Assembly (NCBI RefSeq): GCF_001665835.1
Contig: NZ_LZSX01000099.1
Span: forward strand, 37,485 to 101,484
Direction of reading: 5' to 3'
Source of the DNA: Mycobacterium colombiense
GTDB taxonomy: Bacteria; Actinomycetota; Actinomycetes; Mycobacteriales; Mycobacteriaceae
DNA: 64,000 bases
The translations under genes and the position numbers were made by a program. The notes under the pieces were generated by a model. That model was not told where the DNA came from. It made no database searches and saw nothing but the letters and a program-made list of their open reading frames with translations. Of this stretch, positions 1 to 7,573 are shown one piece after another. Positions within the stretch are counted from its first letter, which is position 1; every line of letters begins with the position of its first letter.

Positions 1-1566
1 GTCGCGGTGACCGGGGTCGTCGAGATCCGGCCGGAAGGCAACGCCAACCCGGAGATCGCGACCGGCGACATCGAGGTCAACGCGACCTCGCTGACCGTGC
101 TCGGCGAGAGCGCGCCGCTGCCTTTCCAGCTCGACGAGCCCGCCGGCGAGGAGCTGCGGTTGAAGTACCGCTACCTCGACCTGCGCCGGGACGGCCCGGC
201 CGCGGCAATGCGGCTGCGCTCCAAGGTGAATGCGGCCGCGCGCGCGGTGCTGGCGCGGCACGATTTCGTCGAGATCGAGACCCCGACGATCACCCGGTCG
301 ACGCCTGAGGGGGCGCGCGACTTCCTGGTGCCGGCCCGCCTGCACCCGGGCTCGTTCTACGCCCTGCCGCAGAGCCCGCAGCTGTTCAAGCAGCTGCTGA
401 TGGTGGCCGGCATGGAGCGCTACTACCAGATCGCGCGCTGCTATCGCGACGAGGATTTCCGCGCCGACCGCCAACCCGAATTCACCCAGCTCGACCTGGA
501 GATGAGCTTCGTCGACGCCGAGGACATCATCGCCGTCTCCGAGGAGATCCTGGCCGCGCTGTGGGCGCTGATCGGCTACGAGATCCCGCGCCCGATCCCG
601 CGGATCAGCTACGCCGATGCCATGCGGCGGTTCGGCTCCGACAAGCCCGACATGCGGTTCTCACTCGAGCTCGTCGAGTGCGCGGAGTTCTTCAAAGACA
701 CCACGTTTCGCGTCTTCCAGGCGCCGTACGTCGGTGCGGTCGTGATGCCCGGCGGGGCCTCGCAGCCGCGGCGCACCCTGGACGGCTGGCAGGAGTGGGC
801 CAAGCAGCGCGGGCACCGGGGGCTGGCCTACGTGCTCGTCGGCGACGACGGCGAGCTGGGCGGTCCGGTGGCCAAGAACCTGTCCGACGCCGAACGCGAC
901 GGTCTGGCCGCCCACGCCGGGGCCAAGCCGGGGGACTGCATCTTCTTCTCGGCCGGCCCGGCGAAGTCGTCACGGGCGCTGCTGGGCGCGGCCCGCGGCG
1001 AGATCGCCAAGCGGCTGGGCCTCATTGACCCGGACGCGTGGGCCTTCGTGTGGGTGGTCGACCCGCCCCTGTTCGAGCCCGCCGAGGACGCGACCGCCGC
1101 CGGCGATGTGGCGGTCGGCTCCGGGGCGTGGACCGCGGTGCACCACGCGTTCACCTCGCCCAAGCCGCAATACGAGGACTCTCTCGACTCCGATCCCGGC
1201 AACGTGCCGGCCGACGCCTACGACATCGTCTGCAACGGCAACGAGATCGGCGGCGGCTCGATCCGCATCCACCGCCGCGACATTCAGGAGCGGGTGTTCG
1301 CCGTGATGGGCCTGGACAAGGCCGAGGCCGAAGAGAAGTTCGGATTCCTGTTGGAGGCGTTCACCTTTGGCGCGCCGCCGCACGGCGGCATCGCGTTCGG
1401 CTGGGACCGGATCAACGCGCTGCTGTCCGGGGTCGACTCGATCCGAGAGGTGATCGCGTTCCCCAAGACCGGCGGCGGCGTCGACCCGCTCACCGAGGCG
1501 CCGGCACCCATCACGGCGCAGCAGCGCAAGGAGTCCGGAATAGACGCCAAGCTGCGACCCAGCTAA
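1..1566 (+). CDS. aspS: Aspartyl-tRNA synthetase, 5'-truncated by window edge
   Basis: Class IIb aspartyl-tRNA synthetase: charges tRNA with Asp in the cytoplasm. The window opens inside the gene, so about 70 N-terminal residues (most of the anticodon-binding OB fold) lie upstream and 521 codons remain. Class II motif 2 is visible as RCYRDEDFRADRQPEFTQLD, and motif 3 as GIAFGWDRI near the C-terminus. The insertion domain typical of bacterial AspRS lies between them. Mycobacterial AspRS is generally non-discriminating and also makes Asp-tRNA(Asn); this is family knowledge, not shown here. The last codons (RKESGIDAK, then LRPS) overlap a 25-bp sequence that recurs 1.18 kb downstream, where it reads RKESGIDAKREKVDRA before a stop. 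The present C-terminus may therefore be a replacement tail. Confidence 0.97.
   Translation, partial: VAVTGVVEIRPEGNANPEIATGDIEVNATSLTVLGESAPLPFQLDEPAGEELRLKYRYLDLRRDGPAAAMRLRSKVNAAARAVLARHDFVEIETPTITRSTPEGARDFLVPARLHPGSFYALPQSPQLFKQLLMVAGMERYYQIARCYRDEDFRADRQPEFTQLDLEMSFVDAEDIIAVSEEILAALWALIGYEIPRPIPRISYADAMRRFGSDKPDMRFSLELVECAEFFKDTTFRVFQAPYVGAVVMPGGASQPRRTLDGWQEWAKQRGHRGLAYVLVGDDGELGGPVAKNLSDAERDGLAAHAGAKPGDCIFFSAGPAKSSRALLGAARGEIAKRLGLIDPDAWAFVWVVDPPLFEPAEDATAAGDVAVGSGAWTAVHHAFTSPKPQYEDSLDSDPGNVPADAYDIVCNGNEIGGGSIRIHRRDIQERVFAVMGLDKAEAEEKFGFLLEAFTFGAPPHGGIAFGWDRINALLSGVDSIREVIAFPKTGGGVDPLTEAPAPITAQQRKESGIDAKLRPS
1528..1552 (+). repeat. 25-bp direct repeat, copy 1 (aspS 3' end)
   Basis: This 25-bp sequence begins aaggagtccggaatagacgc and lies in the last codons of aspS. 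It is identical to 2707-2731. The two copies bracket about 1.15 kb. The arrangement resembles attL/attR left by insertion at the 3' end of a conserved gene, but no integrase gene lies between the copies. Confidence 0.85.
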
Positions 1567-1722
1567 CTCGCTGACTTGCAACGGACCGTGCTCATGTGCT
1601 CGCGGCGGTCAAGTCGATGACGCCGCGTTCACCATCGGCTGCCCGGCCGCTTACGGGAGGTCGATCTTTGGACGGATCGGCGGGCCGACCCGTCGATGAC
1701 ATTCACAGCGCATCCGCCCCGG

Positions 1723-2100
1723 CTAGTACGACGATGGATCGGGCAGTACGGCGCCGGGCGAGTACGGCATCGCAGGAGTCTGCCCCGGCAACACCGTGTT
1801 CGGATAGCCGGGAAGCAGGGGGTTTGTGCTGGAACCACTGCCGGGAAACCAGCCATTCAACAAAGAACCGAGCTCACCGAAGATCGTGTTCGCGATGTTC
1901 ACAGCCGTGGTGGGGTCAAGCCCGGCAGGGGCGGGAACGGCCACTGGATCGTCGACAAGCAAAGGTTGCTGCGGAGCCGCCTCAGCGATCCCGCTGCTAA
2001 AACCAATTGCGCCAATTGCCGCCATCGTGAGCGCCATACCCAGCGTCCCTCGGGTCCGTGGCCTTCGAGCATTCGACATCGCAAACATGTTCCGGGACAA
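1723..2100 (-). CDS. Small secreted protein, unknown function
   Basis: Predicted 125-residue exported protein. A basic N-terminus (NARRPRTRG) precedes a hydrophobic stretch (MALTMAAIGAIGFSSG) and a likely signal peptidase I site at AEAAP. The mature part of about 85 residues is rich in Pro, Gly and Ser (PGSGSSTNPLLPGYP, PGQTPAMPYSPG). I chose the TTG at 2100 because GAGGAG lies 7 bases upstream; ATG codons at 2088 and 2079 are alternatives that keep the signal peptide, and an in-frame GTG at 2130 is possible. No enzyme motif or cysteine pair is present. The gene points toward aspS, inside the segment bracketed by the 25-bp repeat. I do not recognise a family beyond small mycobacterial secreted proteins. 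Confidence 0.65.
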   Translation of the reverse strand: MSRNMFAMSNARRPRTRGTLGMALTMAAIGAIGFSSGIAEAAPQQPLLVDDPVAVPAPAGLDPTTAVNIANTIFGELGSLLNGWFPGSGSSTNPLLPGYPNTVLPGQTPAMPYSPGAVLPDPSSY

Positions 2101-2130
2101 CGGGATACTCCTCAAACTCCGCTGAAGCAC

Positions 2131-2443
2131 CGAGTGCTTTCAGACACTCAAGTCACCCGGGTAACACTGCGCGTCAAGAATCACAATCGAAACACGACAC
2201 GATCACGGATCGGACTCTATAGATTTGCTTACTAATGTTGGAATTTGCTTACTAACCTTGGAATTCGCTTATTCTGGGTGACCTAACGGCCGGGAAGTCG
2301 GTGCGTGCGATACGCGTCGGAGTCGATGGTGTCGATGTCGCCCATGCGCGGGGTTGCCCGCTGCACCGGTGGTTCGCGGATGACGAGGCTGCCGCCTGCG
2401 GGTCCTGGGTAACGTCGATGCGGTACAAGCCGACTTAAGTTCC
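2131..2443. other. Gene-poor stretch with 20-bp repeats and a 45-codon ORF
   Basis: No convincing gene is present. The left part is noticeably AT-richer than its surroundings and probably holds the promoter of the secreted-protein gene on the minus strand. Bases 2221-2280 are three degenerate 20-bp units. A forward ORF of 45 codons (GTG 2301 to TAA 2436-2438) contains the run RVGVDGVDVAHARGCPLHRW. It looks protein-like but has only a weak ribosome site, and it may be a gene fragment. Confidence 0.5.
2221..2280 (+). repeat. Three tandem 20-bp degenerate repeats
   Basis: Bases 2221-2240, 2241-2260 and 2261-2280 align in register. Units 1 and 2 share an atttgcttactaa core followed by ttg; unit 3 keeps aattcgctta and diverges afterwards. 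The 20-bp period is close to two helical turns, as expected for an array of protein sites on one DNA face. The units sit upstream of the divergent small genes in the inserted segment. Confidence 0.6.
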
Positions 2444-2722
2444 ATGATGATGAAGAGGCGGCTGATTGTGGCGGGTTTTTGCTTTGCGTTCATCGTCACC
2501 GTCGCAGCGGGTCCAGTAGTGGCTATCGTCGCTTGCGCGGGGCTGTTGATCGTCTTACAAGCGGAGGCACGCGGACATGCGGCGTGGCGAGGCGATGTAG
2601 CAGAAGCCGAGACAGCAAAAGCCGAGACAGAAGCCAAGGCGGCGGTGGCAGAAGCGGTAATTGCAGAAGCCGAGGCAGTGATAGCAGCGGCTCGGTTACG
2701 CCTAGGAAGGAGTCCGGAATAG
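2444..2722 (+). CDS. Putative small membrane protein with Ala/Glu-rich helix
   Basis: A 92-codon ORF starting with three consecutive ATGs. Residues 5-40 form one long hydrophobic span (LIVAGFCFAFIVTVAAGPVV, then AIVACAGLLIVL). The rest is an Ala/Glu-rich, heptad-like helix (AEAETAKAETEAKAAVAEAV). The last codons (RSPE) are read through the second copy of the 25-bp aspS repeat, so the 3' end was set by whatever created that repeat. No clear Shine-Dalgarno sequence precedes the ATGs. It could be a genuine single-pass protein of a small mobile segment or a chance ORF in GC-rich sequence. The membrane span plus charged helix make chance less likely. Confidence 0.4.
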   Translation: MMMKRRLIVAGFCFAFIVTVAAGPVVAIVACAGLLIVLQAEARGHAAWRGDVAEAETAKAETEAKAAVAEAVIAEAEAVIAAARLRLGRSPE

Positions 2723-2731
2723 ACGCCAAGC
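2707..2731 (+). repeat. 25-bp direct repeat, copy 2 (relic of aspS 3' end)
   Basis: Identical to 1528-1552. Read in the frame equivalent to aspS it gives RKESGIDAK and continues REKVDRA to a TGA. This is what an intact aspS C-terminus could look like before the intervening 1.15 kb was inserted or duplicated. Confidence 0.85.
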
Positions 2732-2802
2732 GCGAGAAGGTTGACAGGGCATGACGCGCGCTGGCGACGATGCAGAGCGCAGCGATGAGGAGGAGCGGCG
2801 CC

Positions 2803-3240
2803 ATGACTGAGGAACAGCGCCTCGACCCGGCATTCGTCAACGATTTCAACGAGAAGATCATCGCGGAGTTCCGCGCCAACGACGGCAAGGTCGGCGGCCA
2901 GTTCGCCAACGCCGACCTGCTGTTGCTGCACACCACCGGCGCCAAATCCGGCCAGCCCCGGGTATCGCCGCTGGCCTACTTCCGCATCGACGGCAAGCTG
3001 ATCATCATCGGCTCCTTCGCCGGCGCCCCGGTCAGCCCGGCCTGGGTGCACAACTTGCGGGCCAATCCGCACGCGCGCGTCGAGATCGGCACCGACTCGT
3101 TCGACGTCGCCGCGCACGAGCTGCCCGCCGACGAGCGGGCCGCGCTGTTCGACAAAGTCACCGCCGTCGCGCCCGGCTTCGCCGAGTACCAGGCCAAGAC
3201 CACCCGGGTCATTCCGCTCTTCGAGTTAAGCCGAACCTAG
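2803..3240 (+). CDS. Nitroreductase-fold deazaflavin (F420)-dependent protein, Ddn-like
   Basis: A 145-residue protein of the Ddn/FDOR split-beta-barrel family, which uses F420H2 to reduce quinone-like or nitroaromatic substrates at the membrane or in the cytoplasm. The diagnostic segment LLLLHTTGAKSGQPRVSPL is present, followed by the family's strand run GKLIIIGSFAGAPVSPAWVH and NLRANPHARVEIG. The ATG at 2803 is chosen because AGGAGGAG lies 8 bases upstream; an in-frame ATG at 2770 lacks this. It ends three bases before the GTG of the downstream membrane-protein gene, so the two are probably cotranscribed. The substrate cannot be told from sequence. Confidence 0.85.
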   Translation: MTEEQRLDPAFVNDFNEKIIAEFRANDGKVGGQFANADLLLLHTTGAKSGQPRVSPLAYFRIDGKLIIIGSFAGAPVSPAWVHNLRANPHARVEIGTDSFDVAAHELPADERAALFDKVTAVAPGFAEYQAKTTRVIPLFELSRT

Positions 3241-3243
3241 GCG

Positions 3244-4323
3244 GTGGGCGCTTCGCGGCGGGCAGGGCCATCGCTGGTTCTCGCCGCCGCGCGCGCGGGC
3301 AGCAAGCGGCTGCGGGTGGTGTGGTTCAACCTGGTGCAGACCGCGGTGGCCGCGGGCCTGTCCTGGTACCTGGCCCATGATGTCCTGGACCACCCGCAGC
3401 CGTTCTTCGCGCCGATCGCGGCCGCCGTGTCGTTGTCGACCAGCAACGTGCTGCGCGCGCAACGCGCCATTCAGATGATGATCGGGGTGACCCTGGGGAT
3501 CGCGGTGGGCTCGCTGGTGCAGGGCCTGCTCGGTCCCGGCGAGATGCCCATCGCGGTCGCCGCGCTGGTGGCGCTGGGCGCCGCGGTGTTCATCGGGGGC
3601 GGCTTCATCGGTCACGGCATGATGTTCGCCAACCAGACCGTGGTGTCGGCGATCCTGGTGCTGGCCCTCTACCACGGCGGCGTCGGGCTGGAACGCATCT
3701 TCGACGCGCTGATCGGCGGTGCGGTGGCCATCGTCTTCGCCGTCCTGCTGTTTCCCGCCGACCCGCTGACGGTGCTGCGCGATGCCCGCGTCGGTGTGCT
3801 CGGGGTGCTGCGCGATGTCCTGTCCCGGGCCGCGGACGTCGCCGTCGGCCGCAAGGAACCGCCGCCGGACTGGCCGCTGACGGCCGTCGACCGGGTGCAC
3901 GAACAGCTCAGCGGGCTGCTCGAGGCGCGCACCACCGCGCGCCACGTCGTCACCATCGCGCCGCGGCGATGGGGCTTGCGGACCACGATCCGGGCCGCCG
4001 ACCACCAGGCCGTGCACGTGGCCCTCCTGGCCGGCTCGGTGCTGCAACTGGCCCGCGCCGTCTCGCCCGGCCCCGATCCCACCTCGGACGGCGGCCGCGA
4101 ACGCCTTTCCGAGCCGGTGCCTACCGTGCTGGTGGTGCTGGCCGCCGCGACCGCGCTCGCCGACACCGATCCCGCCGGCGCCTGCGCGTACGCGGCCTCG
4201 GCGCGTCATCACGCCGCGGAACTGCAATCCGGCGCGCGCGAGAAGACGCAGGTGATCCTCGCCGACGTCGTCAGCGCCTGCGTCGACGACCTGCAACGGG
4301 TCATCGATCTTCGGCACGTCTGA
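3244..4323 (+). CDS. FUSC/aromatic-acid-exporter-like integral membrane protein
   Basis: A 359-residue protein whose first half has about five to six membrane spans (FNLVQTAVAAGLSWYLAHDV, MMIGVTLGIAVGSLVQGLL, IAVAALVALGAAVFIGGGFI and others). The second half is a cytoplasmic alpha-helical domain. This is the architecture of FUSC/ArAE-type proteins. The conserved FFAPIAAAVSLS segment after the first span fits the family. It corresponds to the protein next to aspS in M. tuberculosis (Rv2571c, from memory). The GTG start is three bases after the Ddn-like gene's stop. It may export small aromatic or fusaric-acid-like compounds; this is family inference. Confidence 0.85.
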   Translation: MGASRRAGPSLVLAAARAGSKRLRVVWFNLVQTAVAAGLSWYLAHDVLDHPQPFFAPIAAAVSLSTSNVLRAQRAIQMMIGVTLGIAVGSLVQGLLGPGEMPIAVAALVALGAAVFIGGGFIGHGMMFANQTVVSAILVLALYHGGVGLERIFDALIGGAVAIVFAVLLFPADPLTVLRDARVGVLGVLRDVLSRAADVAVGRKEPPPDWPLTAVDRVHEQLSGLLEARTTARHVVTIAPRRWGLRTTIRAADHQAVHVALLAGSVLQLARAVSPGPDPTSDGGRERLSEPVPTVLVVLAAATALADTDPAGACAYAASARHHAAELQSGAREKTQVILADVVSACVDDLQRVIDLRHV

Positions 4324-4328
4324 GCGCT

Positions 4329-4718
4329 TCAGCGTGAGTCGGCCAGGAACTCCTGAACCAACTTCCGCGGCGCCTGGGTCAGCCACGCCTCGGTGATCAG
4401 GTCCTCGAGATCACGCACCGAAATCTCGGCCAGGTTGACCAGCACCGCGGGATAGCCATCGAAATGCGGTGTGGTGAAGTAAGTCCCGGGCTCGTCGTCG
4501 ATCAGCGCGAACTTGACGCCCTCGTCGGACACCCGAACGCCGAGGATGTCGCCCTGCGGCGGGTGGGGGCCGTCGCGCTCCAGCGCCTCGCGCTCGGAGG
4601 GCCGCAGCGGCCGCTCCCAGGCCAGCAATTTCTTGCCGACCCGCCAGTCGTGCGGTGACGGCTCGGAGGTGAGTGCCAGCTCACCAACGATGCGGGCGAC
4701 GTCGCCCCACGTGGCCAC
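4329..4718 (-). CDS. MmcQ/YjbR family protein
   Basis: A 129-residue cytoplasmic protein of the MmcQ/YjbR family (double-wing, CyaY-like fold), of unknown biochemical role and sometimes suggested to bind DNA. Family features are the N-terminal TWGDVARIVGEL helix, the WRVGKKLLAWERPLR segment and the C-terminal FTTPHFDGYPAVLVNL and TEAWLTQAPRKLVQEFL. I chose GTG 4718 because it gives the 129 residues remembered for the mycobacterial orthologue. The reading frame stays open upstream but that part is not family-like. It converges on the FUSC gene and diverges from the transglutaminase gene at 4847. Confidence 0.85.
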   Translation of the reverse strand: MATWGDVARIVGELALTSEPSPHDWRVGKKLLAWERPLRPSEREALERDGPHPPQGDILGVRVSDEGVKFALIDDEPGTYFTTPHFDGYPAVLVNLAEISVRDLEDLITEAWLTQAPRKLVQEFLADSR

Positions 4719-4846
4719 AACACGATTGTGCTCCCGTTTTGGCGGGAATGCCGTCGGATCGGCAAACGGTACGCGAGGGGGCGTCCCGCGCACCACACGC
4801 AGTCGTCCGGCATGTGATGAGATCAGCGGTGAGGAGGAGGAAGCGC

Positions 4847-5788
4847 TTGCCAGCAGAACCAGGCGAACCGGGGACCGGGGTCGCACGCCGCCACCGGGTA
4901 ACCCACCGCACCGAGTACCGCTACTCCGACGTCGTGACCAGCTCTTATGGCCGCGGATTTCTCACCCCGCGCGACTCGCTGCGGCAGCGCTGTGTCGCGC
5001 ATCGGCTGATCATCGACCCCGCCCCCGCCGACAGCTCCACCAGCGAGGACAGCTACGGCAACATCAGCTCCTATTTCCACGTGACCGAACCGCACGGGGT
5101 GCTGAAGGTGACCAGCGACTCGATCGTCGACGTCTATCCGCCCGGCCCGGATCTCTACACCGGCGGGCCGGCGGCGCAGCCGTGGGAGGCGGCCCGGCCC
5201 GTCGGGCCCGGTGCAGCGCTGGCGACCGAGTTCACCCTCGACCTCAATCCGCCGGAGATCACCGACGACGTCCGCGACTACGCGGCGCCCAGCTTCACCC
5301 CGGGGCGCCCGCTGATTGAGGTCTTGGGCGATCTGACGTCGCGCATCTTCACCGATTTCACCTACCGGTCGGGGTCGACGACGATTTCCACCGGGGTCAA
5401 TGAGGTTCTGGCCGCCCGCGAAGGGGTATGTCAAGACTTTGCCAGGCTGGCGATCGCCTGCCTGCGAGCCAACGGGTTGGCGGCCAGTTACGTATCCGGG
5501 TACCTGGCCACCGATCCGCCACCCGGAAAGGATCGGATGATCGGCATCGACGCCACCCACGCCTGGGCGGCGGTGTGGACTCCGCAACAGCCCGGCCAAT
5601 TCGAGTGGCTGGGGCTCGATCCCACCAACGACCAGATGGTCGACGAGCGCTACATCGTCGTCGGCCGAGGCCGCGACTACGCGGACGTTCCGCCGCTGCG
5701 GGGCATCATCTACACCAACTCGGAGCACAGCGTGATCGACGTCGCCGTCGACGTGGTGCCCTACGAAGGTGAAGTGCTGCATGCGTGA
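4847..5788 (+). CDS. Transglutaminase-like cysteine protease superfamily protein
   Basis: A 313-residue protein with an N-terminal beta domain (RHRVTHRTEYRYSDVVTSSY; bacterial transglutaminase-like N-terminal domain) and a transglutaminase core. The core carries the triad: Cys in AREGVCQDFARLAIACLR, His in GIDATHAWAAVWTP and Asp in LGLDPTNDQMV. The TTG at 4847 is selected because GAGGAGGAGG lies 6 bases upstream. The stop overlaps the next gene's ATG by 8 bases. Such proteins occur beside permuted ATP-grasp and alpha-E proteins, as here (7574-13572), and are thought to act in peptide or amide-bond metabolism. No signal peptide is seen. Confidence 0.9.
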   Translation: MPAEPGEPGTGVARRHRVTHRTEYRYSDVVTSSYGRGFLTPRDSLRQRCVAHRLIIDPAPADSSTSEDSYGNISSYFHVTEPHGVLKVTSDSIVDVYPPGPDLYTGGPAAQPWEAARPVGPGAALATEFTLDLNPPEITDDVRDYAAPSFTPGRPLIEVLGDLTSRIFTDFTYRSGSTTISTGVNEVLAAREGVCQDFARLAIACLRANGLAASYVSGYLATDPPPGKDRMIGIDATHAWAAVWTPQQPGQFEWLGLDPTNDQMVDERYIVVGRGRDYADVPPLRGIIYTNSEHSVIDVAVDVVPYEGEVLHA

Positions 5789-6836
5789 CTTCACCTGCCC
5801 CAACTGCGGCCAGCGCCTGACCTTCGAGAACTCCACCTGCTTGAATTGCGGCAGCGCGCTGGGGTTTTCGCTCGACCAGATGGCGCTGCTGGTGATCTCG
5901 GAGGACGACGCCACCGAGCACGCGGGCTTCGTCCACGCCGGCGAGTATCAGCTGTGCGCCAACCTGCTGCTCGCCGAATGCAATTGGCTGGTCCCGGTCA
6001 ACTACCCCCGGCTGCTGTGCCCCTCGTGCGCGCTGACGACTGAGCGGCCCAACGACGCCGACACCGTCGGGATGGCCGAGTTCGCCCGCGCCGAGGCGGC
6101 CAAGCGCAGGTTGATCACCGAGCTGCACGAGCTGAAGCTGCCGATCGTCGGACGGGACAAGGATCCCGACTACGGGCTGGCGTTTCGGTTGCTGTCCAGC
6201 GCGCACGAGAAGGTGACGACCGGACACGAAAACGGGGTCATCACCATCGATTTGGCCGAGGGCGACGACGCGCACCGTGAGCAGCTGCGCGTCGAGATGG
6301 ACGAGCCCTACCGGACCGTGCTGGGGCACTTCCGCCACGAGATCGGGCATTACTACTACTACCGGCTGATCGCGCCGTTCAGCGACTACGTGCAGCGGTT
6401 CAACGAGCTGTTCGGTGACCACGAAGCCGACTATCAGCAGGCGCTCGACCGCCACTACAGGGAGGGCGCTCCCGAGGGCTGGCAGGAGGACTTCGTTTCG
6501 TCCTATGCCACCATGCATCCCGCCGAGGACTGGGCCGAGACGTTCGCCCACTACCTGCACATTCGCGACACGCTGGACACCTCGGCGTGGTGCGGACTGG
6601 CGCCGGCGTCGGCCACGTTCGACCGGCCCGCGTTGGGCCCCAGCGCTTTTCAGACGATCATCGACATGTGGCTGCCGTTGTCGTGGTCGCTGAACATGGT
6701 GAACCGGTCAATGGGCCACGACGACCTGTACCCGTTCGTGCTGCCGGTCGCGGTGCTGGGGAAGATGAAGTTCATCCACACCGTGGTCGACGACGTGACC
6801 TCGGAGTCCCGCGGTCGCGCCTCGGTAGCCGGCTGA
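5781..6836 (+). CDS. Zinc-ribbon putative zinc-binding metallopeptidase
   Basis: A 351-residue protein. The N-terminus is a zinc ribbon (two CxxC pairs, CPNC and CLNC), with a further CPSC near residue 77. A metallopeptidase-like segment follows: HFRHEIGHYYYYRL contains an HExxH-type HEIGH, and a later HPAEDWAETFAHYLH supplies Glu/His residues likely to be the third ligand. This matches the DUF/PF10005-type family annotated as putative zinc-binding metallopeptidase. The ATG at 5781 overlaps the transglutaminase stop, so the two are translationally coupled and probably work together. Substrate unknown. Confidence 0.85.
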   Translation: MRDFTCPNCGQRLTFENSTCLNCGSALGFSLDQMALLVISEDDATEHAGFVHAGEYQLCANLLLAECNWLVPVNYPRLLCPSCALTTERPNDADTVGMAEFARAEAAKRRLITELHELKLPIVGRDKDPDYGLAFRLLSSAHEKVTTGHENGVITIDLAEGDDAHREQLRVEMDEPYRTVLGHFRHEIGHYYYYRLIAPFSDYVQRFNELFGDHEADYQQALDRHYREGAPEGWQEDFVSSYATMHPAEDWAETFAHYLHIRDTLDTSAWCGLAPASATFDRPALGPSAFQTIIDMWLPLSWSLNMVNRSMGHDDLYPFVLPVAVLGKMKFIHTVVDDVTSESRGRASVAG

Positions 6837-6881
6837 GTTTCGGCCTCGATTGGCAGCGGCGCAAACGGGAATACTGCGGCG

Positions 6882-7562
6882 GTGTGCTTCTCGATCACGG
6901 CGGACCTGGTCGTGGGCACCGCTCTGGTGCCGGTCGCGGTGGCGACCCTGCGTGAGGTGAAGCACTGGCGCGAAGTGCCATTCGCTCTGTTGCCGACGGT
7001 CTTCGCGGTCCACCAGTTCATCGAGGCGGCCGTGTGGCCCAACGGCGTTGTCTCCCCGGGGATGGCCAACGTGGCGATGCGTGCGTATGTCTTCATCGCC
7101 CTGCCGCTGCTTCCCGCGCTGGTGCCCTGGGCGATCTTGATGCTGGAACCGCGCGGTGCCCGGCTGCGGGTGGCGCCGTTCGCGGTGCTCGGCACCGTCG
7201 TGTCGGTTTATCTGGCCGTCGTCGTGCTCACCGAACCGGTCACGGTGACGAAGGGTCCCCACGCGCTGCAGTACCAGACCGGCGTCAGCGACGGCTACGT
7301 GTGGGCGGCGCTCTACGTCATCGCCGTCATCGGGCCGGCGTTGATGTCGGGCTATCGCTCGATTGTGGTGTTCGGGTTGGCGAACCTGGTGGGGCTGACC
7401 GTGGTCGCGATCGTCTACACGCAGGCGTTCGCGTCGCTGTGGTGCATCTACGCCGCCGCGCTGTCGGTCCTGGCGCTGGTGCACATGGTGCGGCGCCGGC
7501 GACTGCCCGATCCACACCGCTTACACGGCGTCGCCGAGGACCGGGCGACATCGAACGCGTGA
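6882..7562 (+). CDS. DUF6629-type multi-pass membrane protein
   Basis: A 226-residue protein beginning with the typical MCFS signature and having seven predicted membrane helices (for example VVGTALVPVAVATL, AYVFIALPLLPALVPWAILM, VVSVYLAVVVL, VWAALYVIAVIGPALMSGY). FAVHQFIEAAVW after the first helix pair is a conserved stretch of this family. The start is GTG 6882; the next codons, TGC TTC TCG, fit the family N-terminus. It follows the metallopeptidase gene by 45 bases and converges on the alpha-E gene. Function unknown. Confidence 0.75.
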   Translation: MCFSITADLVVGTALVPVAVATLREVKHWREVPFALLPTVFAVHQFIEAAVWPNGVVSPGMANVAMRAYVFIALPLLPALVPWAILMLEPRGARLRVAPFAVLGTVVSVYLAVVVLTEPVTVTKGPHALQYQTGVSDGYVWAALYVIAVIGPALMSGYRSIVVFGLANLVGLTVVAIVYTQAFASLWCIYAAALSVLALVHMVRRRRLPDPHRLHGVAEDRATSNA

Positions 7563-7573
7563 AGCTCGGCCGG

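Noticed and set aside
1596..2000. Plus-strand ORF downstream of aspS
   Set aside because: Arg/Ser-rich composition, no ribosome site, and it is opposite a minus-strand gene with a clear signal peptide.
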